A DNA stretch of 64,000 nucleotides from Spiribacter roseus (lineage in GTDB: Bacteria; Pseudomonadota; Gammaproteobacteria; Nitrococcales; Nitrococcaceae), in contig NZ_CP016382.1 in assembly GCF_002813635.1 (NCBI RefSeq), forward strand, positions 1,054,001 through 1,118,000. Direction: 5' to 3'. The translations under genes and the position numbers were made by a program. The notes under the pieces were generated by a model. That model was not told where the DNA came from. It made no database searches and saw nothing but the letters and a program-made list of their open reading frames with translations. How positions within the stretch are numbered: position 1 is the stretch's first letter; each line of letters begins with the position of its first letter. Shown piece after piece: positions 53,576-64,000 of this stretch.

Positions 53576-56500
53576 GCGAATCGCCGGGTCTGCTCGAGCG
53601 CTTCGCCCGTCACCGCGTCGCCCCGCATCTGGTCATGATACTCATGATTCTGGGCGGGCTTTTCGCCATTTCACGGATGAATGTGCAGTTCTTCCCCAAC
53701 TTTTCCATCGATGTCATCACGGTTTCAGTGGTCTGGAGCGGAGCCTCGGCTGAAGACGTCGAGCGCGGCATTACCGAGCCGCTCGAGGAGCGTCTGCGGG
53801 CGGTCCCTGATGTCAGCAAGATGACCTCGACCTCGGCCCAGGGCATCGCCACGATCACGCTGGAATTCATCGAGGGCACCGACACCGTGCTGGCCCTGGC
53901 GGACGTACGCGAGCAGGTCGACAGCTTCCGCAATTTTCCCGCCAACGCGGAATCCCCCCAGATCAGCCGCGCGCCGGAATTCGACCCGGTGGGACGGGTG
54001 CTGGTGCACGGCGACGTCGACCGCTCGGCGCTGCGCACATGGGCGGATCAATTTGAGCGCGAACTCGTCCAGCGTGGCATCGATCGCATCAGCGTCAACG
54101 GCATGCCCGATCAGCAGATCTCGGTGGCGGTGCCGGCACAGCGCATCCCGTCGCTGGATCTGAGCCTGCCCCAGCTCTCCGATCGCATCGCCAGTCGCTC
54201 CACGGACATCCCGGCCGGCGAGTTCGGGAGCCTCGATGGGGGCCGGGAGCTGCGCGCCGTCGAGCAGCGCCGCGACGTGCTGGGTTTTGATGAACTGCCG
54301 GTTGTCAGTGACCCGCGCAGTTCGCTGACGCTGGGCTCGATTGCCTCGATCCGCGAGGAGCCGAGGCCGGATTCGGTGCTGATGCGCCATGATGGCGCCC
54401 CCGCCATCGAACTCGTCCTGCAGCGGGCCCAGCACGGCGACAGCCTGGAATCGGCTCAGGCCCTCGAGCAGTGGGTGGCCGATACCCGGCCGCGTCTGCC
54501 CGCCAACCTCGAGCTGACCCTCTACGACCAGTCGTGGCAGTTGATCCGCGACCGCATCAACCTCCTGGTCAGCAACGGGCTGGGCGGTCTTGTGCTTGTC
54601 CTGATCCTGCTCTACCTGTTCCTGCCCGCCCGTGTTGCATTCTGGGTGGCAGTGGGCATCCCCTCGGCATTCCTCGCGGCGCTCGCCATCCTCTGGCTGA
54701 TCGGCGGGAGCATCAACATGATCTCGCTGTTTGCGCTGATCATGGCGCTGGGCGTGATCGTCGATGACGCCATTGTCGTGGGTGAGGATGCCGATGCCCA
54801 TTTCCGCGGCGGCGAACCCGCACTCCTGGCCTCGCAGGGCGCCGCCCGGCGCATGTTCTGGCCCGTGATGGCCTCGTCGCTGACCACGGTCGCGGCGTTC
54901 ATGCCGCTGCTGGTGGTCGGCGGGACCATCGGCCAGATCCTGCGGGACATCCCCATCGTGATGATCTGCGTCATCGCCGCGTCGCTGGTGGAGAGCTTTC
55001 TGGTCCTGCCGGGTCATCTGCGGGGTGCGTTCACCGGGCGCAGCCGCCCTCAGACACCGACCGCCCCGACGCCATCGCCGCAGCGCGCTCCCGGCCGCTG
55101 GCGGGCGCGGTTCGAGCGTGGCTTCGAGGGATTCCGGGAAAACGGGTTCCGGCGCGCCGTCCGTCTGGCCGTTAGCCACCGGGCGGTGACCCTGTCAATC
55201 GCCGCCGCCAGTGTCGTTCTGGCCGCTGGCCTGCTCGCCAGCGGACGGCTGGGCTTTACGTTTTTCCCGACGCCCGAGTCCCAGATCGTCTACGCCAACG
55301 CGACCTTTGTCGCCGGCACGGATCGCCAGGAGATGGAGGCATTCCTCGACGAGCTCGAGCGCAGCCTGGCCCAGACACAGGCGGAGTCGGGTGAGAATCT
55401 CGTGCAGACGGCCATCACCCGGGCCGGCGGTACCGTCGGCGGGACCGGCGCCACCCAGGGTGATGCCCTGGGCTCAATGCTGGTGGAGCTCACGCCCCCC
55501 GACGCGCGCACGACCCGTAACAGCACCTTTATCGGCGACTGGAAAGCCAACACGCAGGTGCCGCCGGGCATGGAAAACTTTTCCATCACCTCGCGCCAGG
55601 GCGGTCCACCGGGTGCCGATCTGACCGTCCGCCTGACCGGAGCGGGCACCGATGCGCTGAAAAACTCGGCCGTGTCGCTGTCCGAGACCCTCAGGGGCAT
55701 CCCCGGTGTGGTGGACGTCAGTGATGACCTGCCCTACGGACGTCAGCAGATCACCTTCTCGGTCAATGAGCAGGGCCGTGCGCTGGGCCTTTCCACACAG
55801 GACGTGGGCTCGCAGCTGCGGGCCGCGTTCGATGGCGCGCTGAGCCAGATCTATCAGTCCGGCCCCGATGAGGTGGAGGTGCGGGTATTGCTACCCCGCG
55901 ATGAGCAGCGACGCATCGGGGCCCTCGACGAACTGACCATCCGCACGCCGGCCGGCGAGTTCGTGCCGGTCAATCAGGTGATCAACCGCGGCTCGCAGCG
56001 CGGCTTCGAGGCGATCCGCCATGCCGATGGCGAGCGCGCGGTGCAGATCCAGGCATCTCTGGACAATCAGGTGGCCAATGCCGATCGCATCATCGGCTCA
56101 TTGCAGGATGGCGCGCTGTCCCGACTGGCCGAGCGCTACGGCATCGATTACAGCTTCGAGGGGCGCCAGGCGGATCAGCGCAACACGCTGGATGATATGC
56201 GGTTCGGCCTGTATCTGGGCCTCGCCCTGATGTCCGTTGTCCTGGTCTGGGTGTTCTCGGCCTGGACCCTACCCCTGATCGTCATGGGAGTCATCCCGCT
56301 GGGACTGGTCGGCGCCATCGTCGGCCACTGGCTGATGAACATCGAACTCACGGTGCTCTCGCTGTTCGGTCTGTTCGGCCTCTCGGGCATCGTGGTCAAT
56401 AACGCGATCATCCTGGTGGCGTTCTACCGCGATCAGCTGGCCGCAGGACTGAGCGTGGACGCCGCCCTTGAGGAGGCGGCGGTGCGGCGCCTGCGGGCCG

Positions 56501-56712
56501 TGATGCTGACCTCGCTGACCACGATCGGCGGCCTGACGCCGCTGCTGTTCGAGACATCGCTGCAGGCGCAGTTCCTGATCCCGATGGCCACCTCCATCGC
56601 CTTCGGTCTGGGCTATTCCACCCTGCTGGTGCTGTTCGTCATCCCGGTGTTGCTGTCGTTGCACGCCTCGATCGGCGAGCGCCTGCCCGGCCGGCGCCCG
56701 GCAGGCGACTAG
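53572..56712 (+). CDS. RND-family efflux transporter (inner-membrane pump)
   Basis: This 1046-aa AcrB-like proton antiporter has twelve predicted membrane helices in two halves, with the large periplasmic loops after helices 1 and 7. Family pieces include [27 protein letters not shown] near the N-terminus, [17 protein letters not shown] (helix 4, with the proton-relay Asp pair) and [16 protein letters not shown] in the second half. It appears closer to the multidrug HAE1/Oar-like group than to heavy-metal pumps. It is co-transcribed with the adaptor. Its TAG overlaps the lysS stop by three bases. Confidence 0.93.
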   Translation: MSESPGLLERFARHRVAPHLVMILMILGGLFAISRMNVQFFPNFSIDVITVSVVWSGASAEDVERGITEPLEERLRAVPDVSKMTSTSAQGIATITLEFIEGTDTVLALADVREQVDSFRNFPANAESPQISRAPEFDPVGRVLVHGDVDRSALRTWADQFERELVQRGIDRISVNGMPDQQISVAVPAQRIPSLDLSLPQLSDRIASRSTDIPAGEFGSLDGGRELRAVEQRRDVLGFDELPVVSDPRSSLTLGSIASIREEPRPDSVLMRHDGAPAIELVLQRAQHGDSLESAQALEQWVADTRPRLPANLELTLYDQSWQLIRDRINLLVSNGLGGLVLVLILLYLFLPARVAFWVAVGIPSAFLAALAILWLIGGSINMISLFALIMALGVIVDDAIVVGEDADAHFRGGEPALLASQGAARRMFWPVMASSLTTVAAFMPLLVVGGTIGQILRDIPIVMICVIAASLVESFLVLPGHLRGAFTGRSRPQTPTAPTPSPQRAPGRWRARFERGFEGFRENGFRRAVRLAVSHRAVTLSIAAASVVLAAGLLASGRLGFTFFPTPESQIVYANATFVAGTDRQEMEAFLDELERSLAQTQAESGENLVQTAITRAGGTVGGTGATQGDALGSMLVELTPPDARTTRNSTFIGDWKANTQVPPGMENFSITSRQGGPPGADLTVRLTGAGTDALKNSAVSLSETLRGIPGVVDVSDDLPYGRQQITFSVNEQGRALGLSTQDVGSQLRAAFDGALSQIYQSGPDEVEVRVLLPRDEQRRIGALDELTIRTPAGEFVPVNQVINRGSQRGFEAIRHADGERAVQIQASLDNQVANADRIIGSLQDGALSRLAERYGIDYSFEGRQADQRNTLDDMRFGLYLGLALMSVVLVWVFSAWTLPLIVMGVIPLGLVGAIVGHWLMNIELTVLSLFGLFGLSGIVVNNAIILVAFYRDQLAAGLSVDAALEEAAVRRLRAVMLTSLTTIGGLTPLLFETSLQAQFLIPMATSIAFGLGYSTLLVLFVIPVLLSLHASIGERLPGRRPAGD

Positions 56713-58196
56713 TCGCGGGGGCGCATGGCGGGGAACAGCAGCACATCCCGGATCGAGGCGCTGTCAGTAAGCAGCATCACCAGCCGGTCGATGCCGATCC
56801 CCTCGCCCACGGCCGGCGGCATGCCGTACTCGAGCGCGCGGATGTAGTCGGCATCGTAATGCATCGCCTCGTCGTCACCGGCGGCCTTCTCCTCGGCCTG
56901 GCGGCGGAAGCGGCGCGCCTGATCCTCGGCATCGTTGAGCTCCGAGAAGCCGTTGGCGATCTCCCGACCCGCCACGATGAGCTCGAAGCGCTCGGTCACC
57001 GCCGGGTTGTCATCCCGTGGCCGGGCCAGCGGCGAGACCTCCACCGGATAGTCGGTGACAAAGGTGGGCTGGATGAGCGCGGCCTCCGCGGTCTTCTCGA
57101 AGACCTCCAGCAGGACCTTGCCGTTGCCCCAGTGCGGGCCGACCTCGATGCCCAGTGACTCGGCATAACCGGCGAGGGCCTGCGGATCGTCCACCCCGGC
57201 ACCGAGCTGGGGGTTGTGCTCGACGACCGCGTCGCGGACGCTCAGCCGGCGGAACGCGGGGGCCAGATCAATCGACTCGCCCTGCCAGACGAGCTGCTCG
57301 GTGCCCACGGCATCCTGGGCCAGCCGGCGCAGCAGCGACTCGGTAAAGTCCATGGCGTCCCGGTAATCGGCGTACGCCTCGTAGAATTCGAGCATCGTGA
57401 ATTCGGGGTTATGCCGCGTCGAGACCCCTTCATTGCGGAAGTTGCGGTTGATCTCGAACACCCGCTCGATGCCGCCCACCACCAGCCGCTTGAGGTAGAG
57501 CTCGGGGGCGACGCGCAAAAACAGATCGACATCGAGGGCATTGTGATGCGTGACGAACGGCCGGGCGGCCGCGCCCCCCGGGATCGGCTGCATCATCGGT
57601 GTCTCGACTTCGAGAAAACCGCGCTCGTGGAAGGCCTCGCGAATACTGCGGATGATGCGACTGCGCACGGTGAAGATCCGCTGCGAATCGGGGTTGGTCA
57701 TCAGGTCGAGATAGCGTTGCCGGTAGCGCGCCTCGGTATCCCCCAGACCATGGTATTTATCGGGCAGCGGGCGCAGCGATTTGGTCAGCAGCGCCAGCCG
57801 GTCGCAATGCACCGAGAGCTCGCCGGTCCGGGTGCGCATCAGCGTGCCCGATACGCCGATGATGTCGCCGGCATCCCAGCCTTTGAATGCCGCATACAGG
57901 CCCTCGGCCAGATCATCGCGGCGTACGAACAGCTGAATGTCGCCGGACATGTCGCGGAGCGTTGCAAAGCTTGCCTTGCCCATGACGCGTTTGCGGATCA
58001 GTCGCCCGCCGATGTGTACCCGTACCGGGGTAGCCGCCAGCTGCTCGGCGTCGTGATCGGCATAGCGCGACTGCAGATCGGCGGCCAGCGCGTCACGCCG
58101 GAAATCATTGGGGAAGGCGGCCCCTTCGGCGCGCCACTCATCGAGCTTGCGCCGCCGCTCGGCGATCAGGCGGTGTTCATCCTGCTCTTCAGCCAT
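56709..58196 (-). CDS. lysS: Lysyl-tRNA synthetase (class II)
   Basis: This 495-aa enzyme charges tRNA-Lys. The N-terminal OB fold ([20 protein letters not shown]) is followed by the class II core: motif 1 in [21 protein letters not shown], motif 2 in [21 protein letters not shown] and motif 3 in [20 protein letters not shown]. It lies 39 bp downstream of prfB on the same strand, the classical prfB-lysS pair. Confidence 0.97.
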   Translation of the reverse strand: MAEEQDEHRLIAERRRKLDEWRAEGAAFPNDFRRDALAADLQSRYADHDAEQLAATPVRVHIGGRLIRKRVMGKASFATLRDMSGDIQLFVRRDDLAEGLYAAFKGWDAGDIIGVSGTLMRTRTGELSVHCDRLALLTKSLRPLPDKYHGLGDTEARYRQRYLDLMTNPDSQRIFTVRSRIIRSIREAFHERGFLEVETPMMQPIPGGAAARPFVTHHNALDVDLFLRVAPELYLKRLVVGGIERVFEINRNFRNEGVSTRHNPEFTMLEFYEAYADYRDAMDFTESLLRRLAQDAVGTEQLVWQGESIDLAPAFRRLSVRDAVVEHNPQLGAGVDDPQALAGYAESLGIEVGPHWGNGKVLLEVFEKTAEAALIQPTFVTDYPVEVSPLARPRDDNPAVTERFELIVAGREIANGFSELNDAEDQARRFRRQAEEKAAGDDEAMHYDADYIRALEYGMPPAVGEGIGIDRLVMLLTDSASIRDVLLFPAMRPRD

Positions 58197-58235
58197 GCTG
58201 TTCCTGTTCCAAGAGTTGTCCGGCGTGTCGCCCGC

Positions 58236-59334
58236 CTACAGGCCGGCCTTGAGACTCGCCTCTATGAATGAATCCAGACCGCCGTCGAGCACGGCCTGGG
58301 TGTTGCCCACCTCGACGCCGGTGCGCAGGTCCTTGATGCGGCTCTGATCCAGCACGTAGGAGCGGATCTGGCTACCCCAGCCGATATCCGACTTCGAATC
58401 CTCCACCGCCGCCGCCTGTTCGCGCTTGGCCTCCATCTCGCGCTCGTAGAGCTTGGCCCGCAGCTGATTCATGGCGGTCGCCCGGTTCTTGTGCTGCGAG
58501 CGATCATTCTGGCACTGCACCACGATGCCGGTGGGCTGATGGGTGATGCGCACCGCCGACTCGGTCCGGTTGACGTGCTGCCCGCCCGCACCGCTGGCGC
58601 GATAGACATCGATGCGCAGATCCGACGGATCGATTTCGATGTCCACATCCTCGTCCAGCTCGGGGCTGACGAAGACCGAGGCGAATGATGTGTGGCGACG
58701 GTTGCCCGAGTCGAAGGGTGATTTGCGCACCAGTCGGTGCACACCGGTCTCGGTGCGCAGCCAGCCAAACGCGTATTCCCCCTCGACCCGGATGGTGGCA
58801 CTCTTGATACCGGCCTGGTCGCCTTCGGAGACCTCGATCAGATCGGCCTTGAAACCCTTGTGCTCAATCCAGCGCAGGTACATGCGCAGAAGCATGTCGG
58901 CCCAGTCCTGGGCCTCGGTACCGCCGGAGCCGGCCTGGATGTCGACAAAGGCGTTGGTGGGGTCCATCTCGCCGGCGAACATGCGCCGGAACTCCAGCGA
59001 CTGGACAACGCGCTCGTGGGCGGCGAGGTCCGCCGCCACCGACTCCAGGGTGTCGGCGTCATCCTCCTCCCGGGCCATCTCGAGCAGTTCGCCCGCCTCC
59101 TCCAGCCCGGTCAGCAGGCCGCGCATCTGAGCGACGACCGTGTCCAGCGCCGCGCGCTCGCGATTCAGGTTCTGGGCGCGCTCGGGGTCGTTCCAGACAT
59201 CGGGCTGTTCGAGCTCGCGGGTGACTTCTTCGAGGCGTTCCTCCTTTTCAGCGAGGTCAAAGATACCCCCTCAGGGACTCGGAGCGTCCCTTGAGATCGT
59301 CAAGCTGGGTGGCAAGCTGATTACTGTCGAGCAC
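58236..59334 (-). CDS. prfB: Peptide chain release factor 2 with programmed +1 frameshift
   Basis: The first 25 codons run from GTG 59334 (AGAGGA six bases upstream) to an in-frame TGA at 59259-59257. A +1 shift then continues to 58236, giving 365 aa, the length of E. coli RF2. The stop-recognition SPF tripeptide is in [12 protein letters not shown] and the peptidyl-release GGQ in [16 protein letters not shown]2 terminates at UGA and UAA. The frameshift autoregulates: scarce RF2 makes the ribosome pause at its own UGA and shift. It pairs with lysS downstream. Confidence 0.97.
59256..59271 (-). promoter_or_regulatory. prfB programmed frameshift site
   Basis: The minus strand reads AGGGGGTATCTTTGAC. 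It contains the internal Shine-Dalgarno-like AGGGGG, the slippery CTT and the TGA-C stop context, identical in layout to the E. coli prfB site. Confidence 0.97.
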
Positions 59335-59371
59335 GGTGTTCCTCTTGTTGACTGTCGATTGGCCTGGCGGC

Positions 59372-62300
59372 TCAGCGCACGGCTTCCCAGGCGCGGGCCA
59401 GGCGTTTTTCCGATACCCGCTCGCGGGTGCCCAGATCCTGGGCAAACAGCGAGATACGGTACTCCTCCACCAGCCACCGGACCTGCGCCAGGGCCGGGTC
59501 ACGGATGGCCCGTCGGGCATGACGGGCCAGCGCCTCGTCGAGCCGGCGCTGATGCGGCTGGATCGCCGCCAGGCCGGCCGCGTCACGGTTCGGGTCCTGC
59601 TGCAGGCGCTCGAGCCGGCGGGCCATTCCCGCCAGATAGCGCGGCAGATCGGCGAGCCGCTCCGGGTCGGTGTCCAGCAGAAACCCGGGGTACACCAGCC
59701 CGTCCAGCTGCTGGCGGAGATCCTGGTAGCTGTCCATCATGCCCAGCGGGATATTGCCCTTGAGTGCCCGGCGCACCCGCTTTTGTCGCGACAGGATATC
59801 AGAGACCCGATCCCGGAGCTGCTCACCGTGGGGGATGATCGCGGTGCGGCCCTGCTCGCAGATTTCGAGCCAGCTGGCCCGGTCCCGCGGAACGGTCCCG
59901 GCGAGAAAAACCTGATCGAATACCGCGGCCACAAAGCCGCGTTTGAACTCATCGGCGTCCCCCACATCGCGGTAGTCGATGGCCATGCGATCGAGCCCCT
60001 CGAGCCCCCGGCGCAGGTGGCGCGCCTGCTGGGCGAAGCGCTTCATCAGGAGACTGCGAACGCCCTCGCGATGGGCAATGGCGGCGCGCTCGGGGCCGTC
60101 AAGCAGGCGCAGGGCCACCGCGCCCTGTTCGGCACACAGGGCCGGATAGCCCTGCAGCTCGATCCCGCCCTGCACGAAAGGCACCCGCTCCGGCAACGTG
60201 CCGATGTCCCAGTCGGTGATCCCGGTGCGCTCGAAGCTGCTGTCGGCCGGCGCCCGGAAGTCGCGCGCCGCATGATCGGCGCAGGACCGCTGCAGCGCGG
60301 GCAGATCACGACCGCTGTCGAGCAGCGCACCGGCCTCATCGAGCACCTCGAAGCGCATCTGCAGATGTCCGGGCAGGACCAGTTCATCCCACAGGCCACC
60401 AGGGATATCAATCCCGGTCATGCGCCGCAGTTCGGCGCGCACCGCCGCCTCTAACGATCCCTCTCGGGTGGGCAGTGACTCGAGAACCGCACGGGCAAAA
60501 TCCGGCACGGGCACAAAATGCCGTCGCAGCGCCTTGGGCAGTGCCCGGATCAGGGTGACCACCTTTTCCTCGAGCAGGCCGGGCACCAGCCACTCGAAGG
60601 GCTCCGGCGAGAGCGCGTTGAGGGCCGCCACCGGAATGCAGACCGTGACGCCATCGACCTCGCTACCGGGCGTAAAGGCGTATCGCAGTGGCAGGCGCAC
60701 GCCGTTGACATCGAATGTGTCGGGGTAGTCGGCCGCCCCCTCGGTCACGCCCCGGGCCATCAACTGATCGCGATCCAGCCGCAGCGCACGGTCGTCGCCA
60801 CCGTCGCGCAGCCAGCGATCAAGACTCGGGCCATCCACTACCGCGGCCGGCAGGGCCGCGTCGTAGAAGGCCGCAAGCGCCTCGTGATCCACCAGCACAT
60901 CACGGCGTCGGGTCTTTGCCTCGAGGGTCTCGACCTCGGCGATCAGGTCCTGGTTGGCCCGCAGAAAGGCCGGCGGATCCGGTGGTGGCTCGCCCAGCAG
61001 ACCCTCGCGGATGAACACCTGCCGGGCCTCCGCCGGGGCCACACGCGCATAGTCGATCTTGCGTCCGGTGACGATGGGCAGACCGTAGAGGGTGGCATCC
61101 TCGCGCCCGAACACCTTGCCCCTGCCGGCCTCCCACCACGGATCGCGATGGCGGCGCTTGAGCAGATGCCCGGCCAGCGGTTCGATCCACTCCGGCCGCA
61201 CATCGGCCGCCACCCGGGCGAACACCCGGCTGGTTTCGACAAGCTCCGCGGCCATGATCCAGCGCGGCCGCTGGCGCGCCACCGCCGAGCTCGGATGAAT
61301 GGCGAGCTTGAGCCCACGCGGCCCGACATACTCACCGCCGTCCTCGCGCCGGGCGATGTTGGAGAGAAAGCCGCTGAGCAGGGCCCGATGGATCGCCACC
61401 GGTCGTGCCGGCGCGGTATTTTCGGTGAGCCCCATATCCCGCACGAGGCGGCGCAGCTGGGCGTGGGTATCCGCCCACTCACGCATCCGCACATGAGACA
61501 GGAAATGCTCATGGCACCAGGCCTGGAGTTTGCGCCGACTCAGATGGTGGGCCTGCTCCCGATAGGCGGCCCAGAGGCGCAGCTGTCCGCCAAAATCCGA
61601 GCGCTTGTCCTGCCAGGCGGACTGCGCGGCATCGGCCGCCTCGCGTCGATCCATGGGCCGCTCACGCGGATCCTGCACCGACAGCGCGGCGGCGATCACC
61701 AGCAGCTCATCCAGCGCACCCTCGCGGTCGCCCGCCAGCAGGATGCGCGCGATGCGCGGATCCACCGGCAGGCGGGCCAGCTGACGACCCAGGCGCGAGA
61801 GATTCTGGCGGCGGTTGAGCGCGCCCAGTTCATCGAGCAGCTTGAGCCCGTCCTTGACGTAGCGCGGATCCGGCGGCTCGATGAAGGGAAACCGCTCGAT
61901 GGCGCCCAGCCGCAGATGCTTCATCTGCAGGATGACCGAGGCCAGATTGGTGCGCAGGATTTCGGGATCGGTAAACCGCGGCCGCGCCTCAAAGTCGGCC
62001 GCGTCGTAGAGGCGTATGCACACGCCCGGCCCCTCACGCCCGCAGCGCCCGGCGCGCTGGTCGGCGCTGGACTGTGCGACCGGCTCGACCGGCAGGCGCT
62101 GGACCTTGGTGCGATAGCTGTAGCGGCTGATCCGCGCAAGCCCGCTGTCCACCACATAGCGGATTCCCGGGACGGTGAGCGAGGTTTCGGCGACGTTGGT
62201 GGACAGGACGATCCGCCGGCCACGGTGCGGTGCGAACACGCGCTGCTGCTCGGCGGTGGACAGGCGCCCGAACAGGGGCAGCACCTCGGTATGGGGCGGG

Positions 62301-63112
62301 TGATGCTTGCGCAGCGCCTCAGCGCACTGACGGATCTCGCGCTCGCCGGGCAGGAACACCAGAACGTCGCCGCGGCCGAGGCCCGCGAGCTCATCCACGG
62401 CCTCGACAACGCCCTGGCGCAGGCTGCGTTCGCGCTCATCCTCCGACTGTTCGACCAGCGGCCGGTAGCGGACCTCCACCGGGTAGGTGCGTCCCGAGAC
62501 CTCGATCACGGGGGCATCGTCGAAGTGTTGCGAGAACCGGACCGGATCGATGGTCGCCGAGGTAATGATCACGCGCAGATCGGGCCGTCGGGGCAGGAGG
62601 CGCTTGAGGTACCCGAGCAGGAAGTCGATGTTCAGGCTGCGCTCATGGGCCTCGTCGATGATGACCGTGTCGTAGCCTTCAAGCCGATCGTCGGCCTGGG
62701 TTTCGGCGAGTAGCATGCCGTCGGTGAGCAGCTTGATGCGCGTTTCCGGCCCGGTCTGGTCACTGAAACGCACCCGGTAGCCGACCCCGCTGCCCACTCT
62801 CGTCCCACACTCTTCAGCCACACGGCCGGCGAGGCTGCGGGCGGCAATGCGCCGTGGCTGGGTATGCGCGATCATCCCGTCGATACCGCGACCGAGATCG
62901 AGCATGAGCTTGGGCAGCTGCGTGCTCTTGCCCGATCCGGTCTCGCCGCAGACCACGACCACGGGATGATCGCGCACCGCCGCCTTGATGGCCTCGGCAT
63001 GCTCGAGGACGGGCAGATCCAGGGCATAATCCGGGCGCAACGTGATCGCCTCCCGGGCGGCCCGGGCCTTCGCAGCGCTACGCGTCGGGGGGGCGTTGGA
63101 GTGCTCAGCCAT
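59372..63112 (-). CDS. hrpA: ATP-dependent RNA helicase HrpA
   Basis: This 1246-aa DEAH-box helicase has Walker A VVCGETGSGKSTQLPKL (~residue 55), DEAH in TVIIDEAHERSLN, motif III ITSATID, motif V/VI VLSTNVAETSLTVPGIRYVVDSG and QRAGRCGREGPG, then the HA2 and OB-fold regions and the long HrpA-type C-terminus. E. coli HrpA (~1300 aa) takes part in fimbrial mRNA processing and rescue of stalled ribosomes. ATG 63112 is chosen because it lies at the family start and overlaps the upstream gene by eight bases; the frame is open to 63250 inside that gene. Confidence 0.95.
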   Translation of the reverse strand: MAEHSNAPPTRSAAKARAAREAITLRPDYALDLPVLEHAEAIKAAVRDHPVVVVCGETGSGKSTQLPKLMLDLGRGIDGMIAHTQPRRIAARSLAGRVAEECGTRVGSGVGYRVRFSDQTGPETRIKLLTDGMLLAETQADDRLEGYDTVIIDEAHERSLNIDFLLGYLKRLLPRRPDLRVIITSATIDPVRFSQHFDDAPVIEVSGRTYPVEVRYRPLVEQSEDERERSLRQGVVEAVDELAGLGRGDVLVFLPGEREIRQCAEALRKHHPPHTEVLPLFGRLSTAEQQRVFAPHRGRRIVLSTNVAETSLTVPGIRYVVDSGLARISRYSYRTKVQRLPVEPVAQSSADQRAGRCGREGPGVCIRLYDAADFEARPRFTDPEILRTNLASVILQMKHLRLGAIERFPFIEPPDPRYVKDGLKLLDELGALNRRQNLSRLGRQLARLPVDPRIARILLAGDREGALDELLVIAAALSVQDPRERPMDRREAADAAQSAWQDKRSDFGGQLRLWAAYREQAHHLSRRKLQAWCHEHFLSHVRMREWADTHAQLRRLVRDMGLTENTAPARPVAIHRALLSGFLSNIARREDGGEYVGPRGLKLAIHPSSAVARQRPRWIMAAELVETSRVFARVAADVRPEWIEPLAGHLLKRRHRDPWWEAGRGKVFGREDATLYGLPIVTGRKIDYARVAPAEARQVFIREGLLGEPPPDPPAFLRANQDLIAEVETLEAKTRRRDVLVDHEALAAFYDAALPAAVVDGPSLDRWLRDGGDDRALRLDRDQLMARGVTEGAADYPDTFDVNGVRLPLRYAFTPGSEVDGVTVCIPVAALNALSPEPFEWLVPGLLEEKVVTLIRALPKALRRHFVPVPDFARAVLESLPTREGSLEAAVRAELRRMTGIDIPGGLWDELVLPGHLQMRFEVLDEAGALLDSGRDLPALQRSCADHAARDFRAPADSSFERTGITDWDIGTLPERVPFVQGGIELQGYPALCAEQGAVALRLLDGPERAAIAHREGVRSLLMKRFAQQARHLRRGLEGLDRMAIDYRDVGDADEFKRGFVAAVFDQVFLAGTVPRDRASWLEICEQGRTAIIPHGEQLRDRVSDILSRQKRVRRALKGNIPLGMMDSYQDLRQQLDGLVYPGFLLDTDPERLADLPRYLAGMARRLERLQQDPNRDAAGLAAIQPHQRRLDEALARHARRAIRDPALAQVRWLVEEYRISLFAQDLGTRERVSEKRLARAWEAVR

Positions 63113-63692
63113 TCCGGCCGTCGTTGGGCTCCGATCCGTCGCGGCCCGAACGGCGTCGGGTCCGGGGCGCCGTGCGCGGCTCAAACTGCAGGGCCTCAAG
63201 ATCCCAGTGCGCGTCGTCACACTGCAGGACCAGGCAGCCCGGTCCGCCATAGGTCCGCGTCCGGCCCGCGGCGCCGGGGTTCAGCACCCAGGGCGCGGCA
63301 CTCTGATCGACGCACTGGCGGTGACTGTGGCCGTAGACCACCGCACGGCAGTCGGCAAATTGCTGCCGGTAGCGGCGATGGCGCTGGTCAATCGTGCCGC
63401 CGTCATCGCCATGGACGAGCTTGATTCGCCCGCCGGGCAGATCCACCGTGGCGTTTTCCGGCAACCTGGCCAGCATGTCCTGCTCGGACGCGGGCCAGTG
63501 CGCCGCATCGTCGTTATTGCCGCGGATCGCCACGGCTTCCTGTTCGGGCTGCATGGCGAAAAGCACATCCGCGCCACCGACATCACCGGCATGCAGAGCA
63601 ATGTCGCAGCGACGAACCTCGTCGGCAATGCGCTGATCAAGGAACCCGTGGGTATCCGCGAGAATGGCGACCCGGACCGAGCGATCAGTCAT
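63105..63692 (-). CDS. YfcE-like metallophosphoesterase
   Basis: This 195-aa calcineurin-like phosphoesterase has all metal-site motifs: ADTHGF, LHAGDVGG, IRGNNDD, LVHGDDGG and VYGHSHRQC. The family (MJ0936/YfcE type) hydrolyses phosphodiesters, with unknown physiological target. A 20-residue Arg-rich tail follows the core. It overlaps thrH by ATGA upstream and hrpA downstream, so the three genes probably form one transcript. Confidence 0.85.
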   Translation of the reverse strand: MTDRSVRVAILADTHGFLDQRIADEVRRCDIALHAGDVGGADVLFAMQPEQEAVAIRGNNDDAAHWPASEQDMLARLPENATVDLPGGRIKLVHGDDGGTIDQRHRRYRQQFADCRAVVYGHSHRQCVDQSAAPWVLNPGAAGRTRTYGGPGCLVLQCDDAHWDLEALQFEPRTAPRTRRRSGRDGSEPNDGRNG

Positions 63693-64000
63693 TGCGCGGC
63701 AAAGCCCGAGTCGATGGCGGCGGTCAGGGCCGGATAGCTGTCAGTCACGGGGAACTGCGGGAACGCCGCGGTGACGTTCGCGGGGGCCGAGAAGAAAATA
63801 CCCTGCCCGGCAGCCGCGAGCATGCTGGTGTCGTTGAACGAATCACCCGCCGCAACCACCGCAAAGTTCAGCCCGCGCAGGGCCTCGACGGCCGCACGCT
63901 TGTGGTCGCGCATCCTCAGCCGATAGCCGGTGATGTCTCCATTGCCATCGGTCTCGAGCTGATGACAGAACAGCGTCGGCCAGTTCAGCTGGCGCATGAG
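63689..64000 (-). CDS. thrH: Phosphoserine/homoserine phosphotransferase ThrH (C-terminal part, cut by window edge)
   Basis: The last ~103 residues of a HAD-family protein are present; the start lies beyond base 64000. WPTLFCHQLETDGNGDITGY, RMRDHKRAAVEALRGL and VVAAGDSFNDTSMLAAAGQG are characteristic of ThrH, which in Pseudomonas has phosphoserine phosphatase and phosphoserine:homoserine phosphotransferase activities. HAD motif IV (GDSFND) is intact; the nucleophile Asp motif is outside the window. Confidence 0.88.
   Translation of the reverse strand, partial: LMRQLNWPTLFCHQLETDGNGDITGYRLRMRDHKRAAVEALRGLNFAVVAAGDSFNDTSMLAAAGQGIFFSAPANVTAAFPQFPVTDSYPALTAAIDSGFAAQ

Noticed and set aside
60518-62713. 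731-aa plus-strand open frame opposite hrpA
   Set aside because: GC-rich antisense shadow of a well-supported helicase; no recognisable domains.

Overview
The window reads as a GC-rich gammaproteobacterial chromosome segment. The housekeeping order is typical of that class: an rpoE-rseA-rseB-mucD block running into lepA-lepB-rnc-era-recO-pdxJ-acpS; guaB-guaA-tadA divergent from xseA; sdhCDAB followed by sdhE/ygfX; ygfZ; and prfB with the classical +1 frameshift. A very acidic secreted beta-helix protein and a possible choline-linked operator hint at a halophile, perhaps Ectothiorhodospiraceae-like, but I cannot name the genus.

Bases 1-17.4 kb hold a polyol catabolic locus. Two minus-strand units (eryI-eryH; eryA-eryB-eryC-eryD) and two plus-strand units (transketolase-transaldolase; DUF2291 gene-eryE-eryF-eryG) form a near-complete erythritol system. 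The ABC importer takes up the tetritol, EryA phosphorylates it, EryB oxidises it, EryC/EryH/EryI convert the tetrulose phosphate to D-erythrose 4-phosphate, and the embedded transketolase and transaldolase can feed that into central metabolism. EryD is the SorC-type regulator. Behind a strong terminator lies a second, unassigned FGGY kinase / GlpD-like dehydrogenase / DeoR-regulator module, probably for a related polyol.

Bases 17.4-25.3 kb are an accessory stretch: EamA and MFS transporters, tRNA-Arg(ACG), a glycerophosphodiesterase behind a perfect palindrome, the beta-helix protein, an AzgA-type purine permease, a 26-aa lipoprotein, a possibly damaged HXXEE membrane protein, and tRNA-Ser(CGA). 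Both tRNA genes are followed by tandem repeats (146 bp and 179 bp units). Each unit ends in a copy of the last 19 nt of the tRNA, and the two loci share the same internal blocks. This resembles the 178-bp tyrT repeats of Escherichia coli and is the most unusual feature of the window.

Bases 25.3-64 kb are mainly housekeeping: a NagD-like HAD protein; a zinc-type dehydrogenase with a proline-racemase-like protein lacking both catalytic cysteines; purine synthesis; xseA; a 1162-aa fused flavo-iron-sulfur protein; the lepA-acpS and rpoE blocks; succinate dehydrogenase bracketed by three assembly-factor genes (SDHAF4-like first, sdhE and ygfX last); an RND efflux pair; lysS, prfB and hrpA; a phosphoesterase; and the end of thrH.
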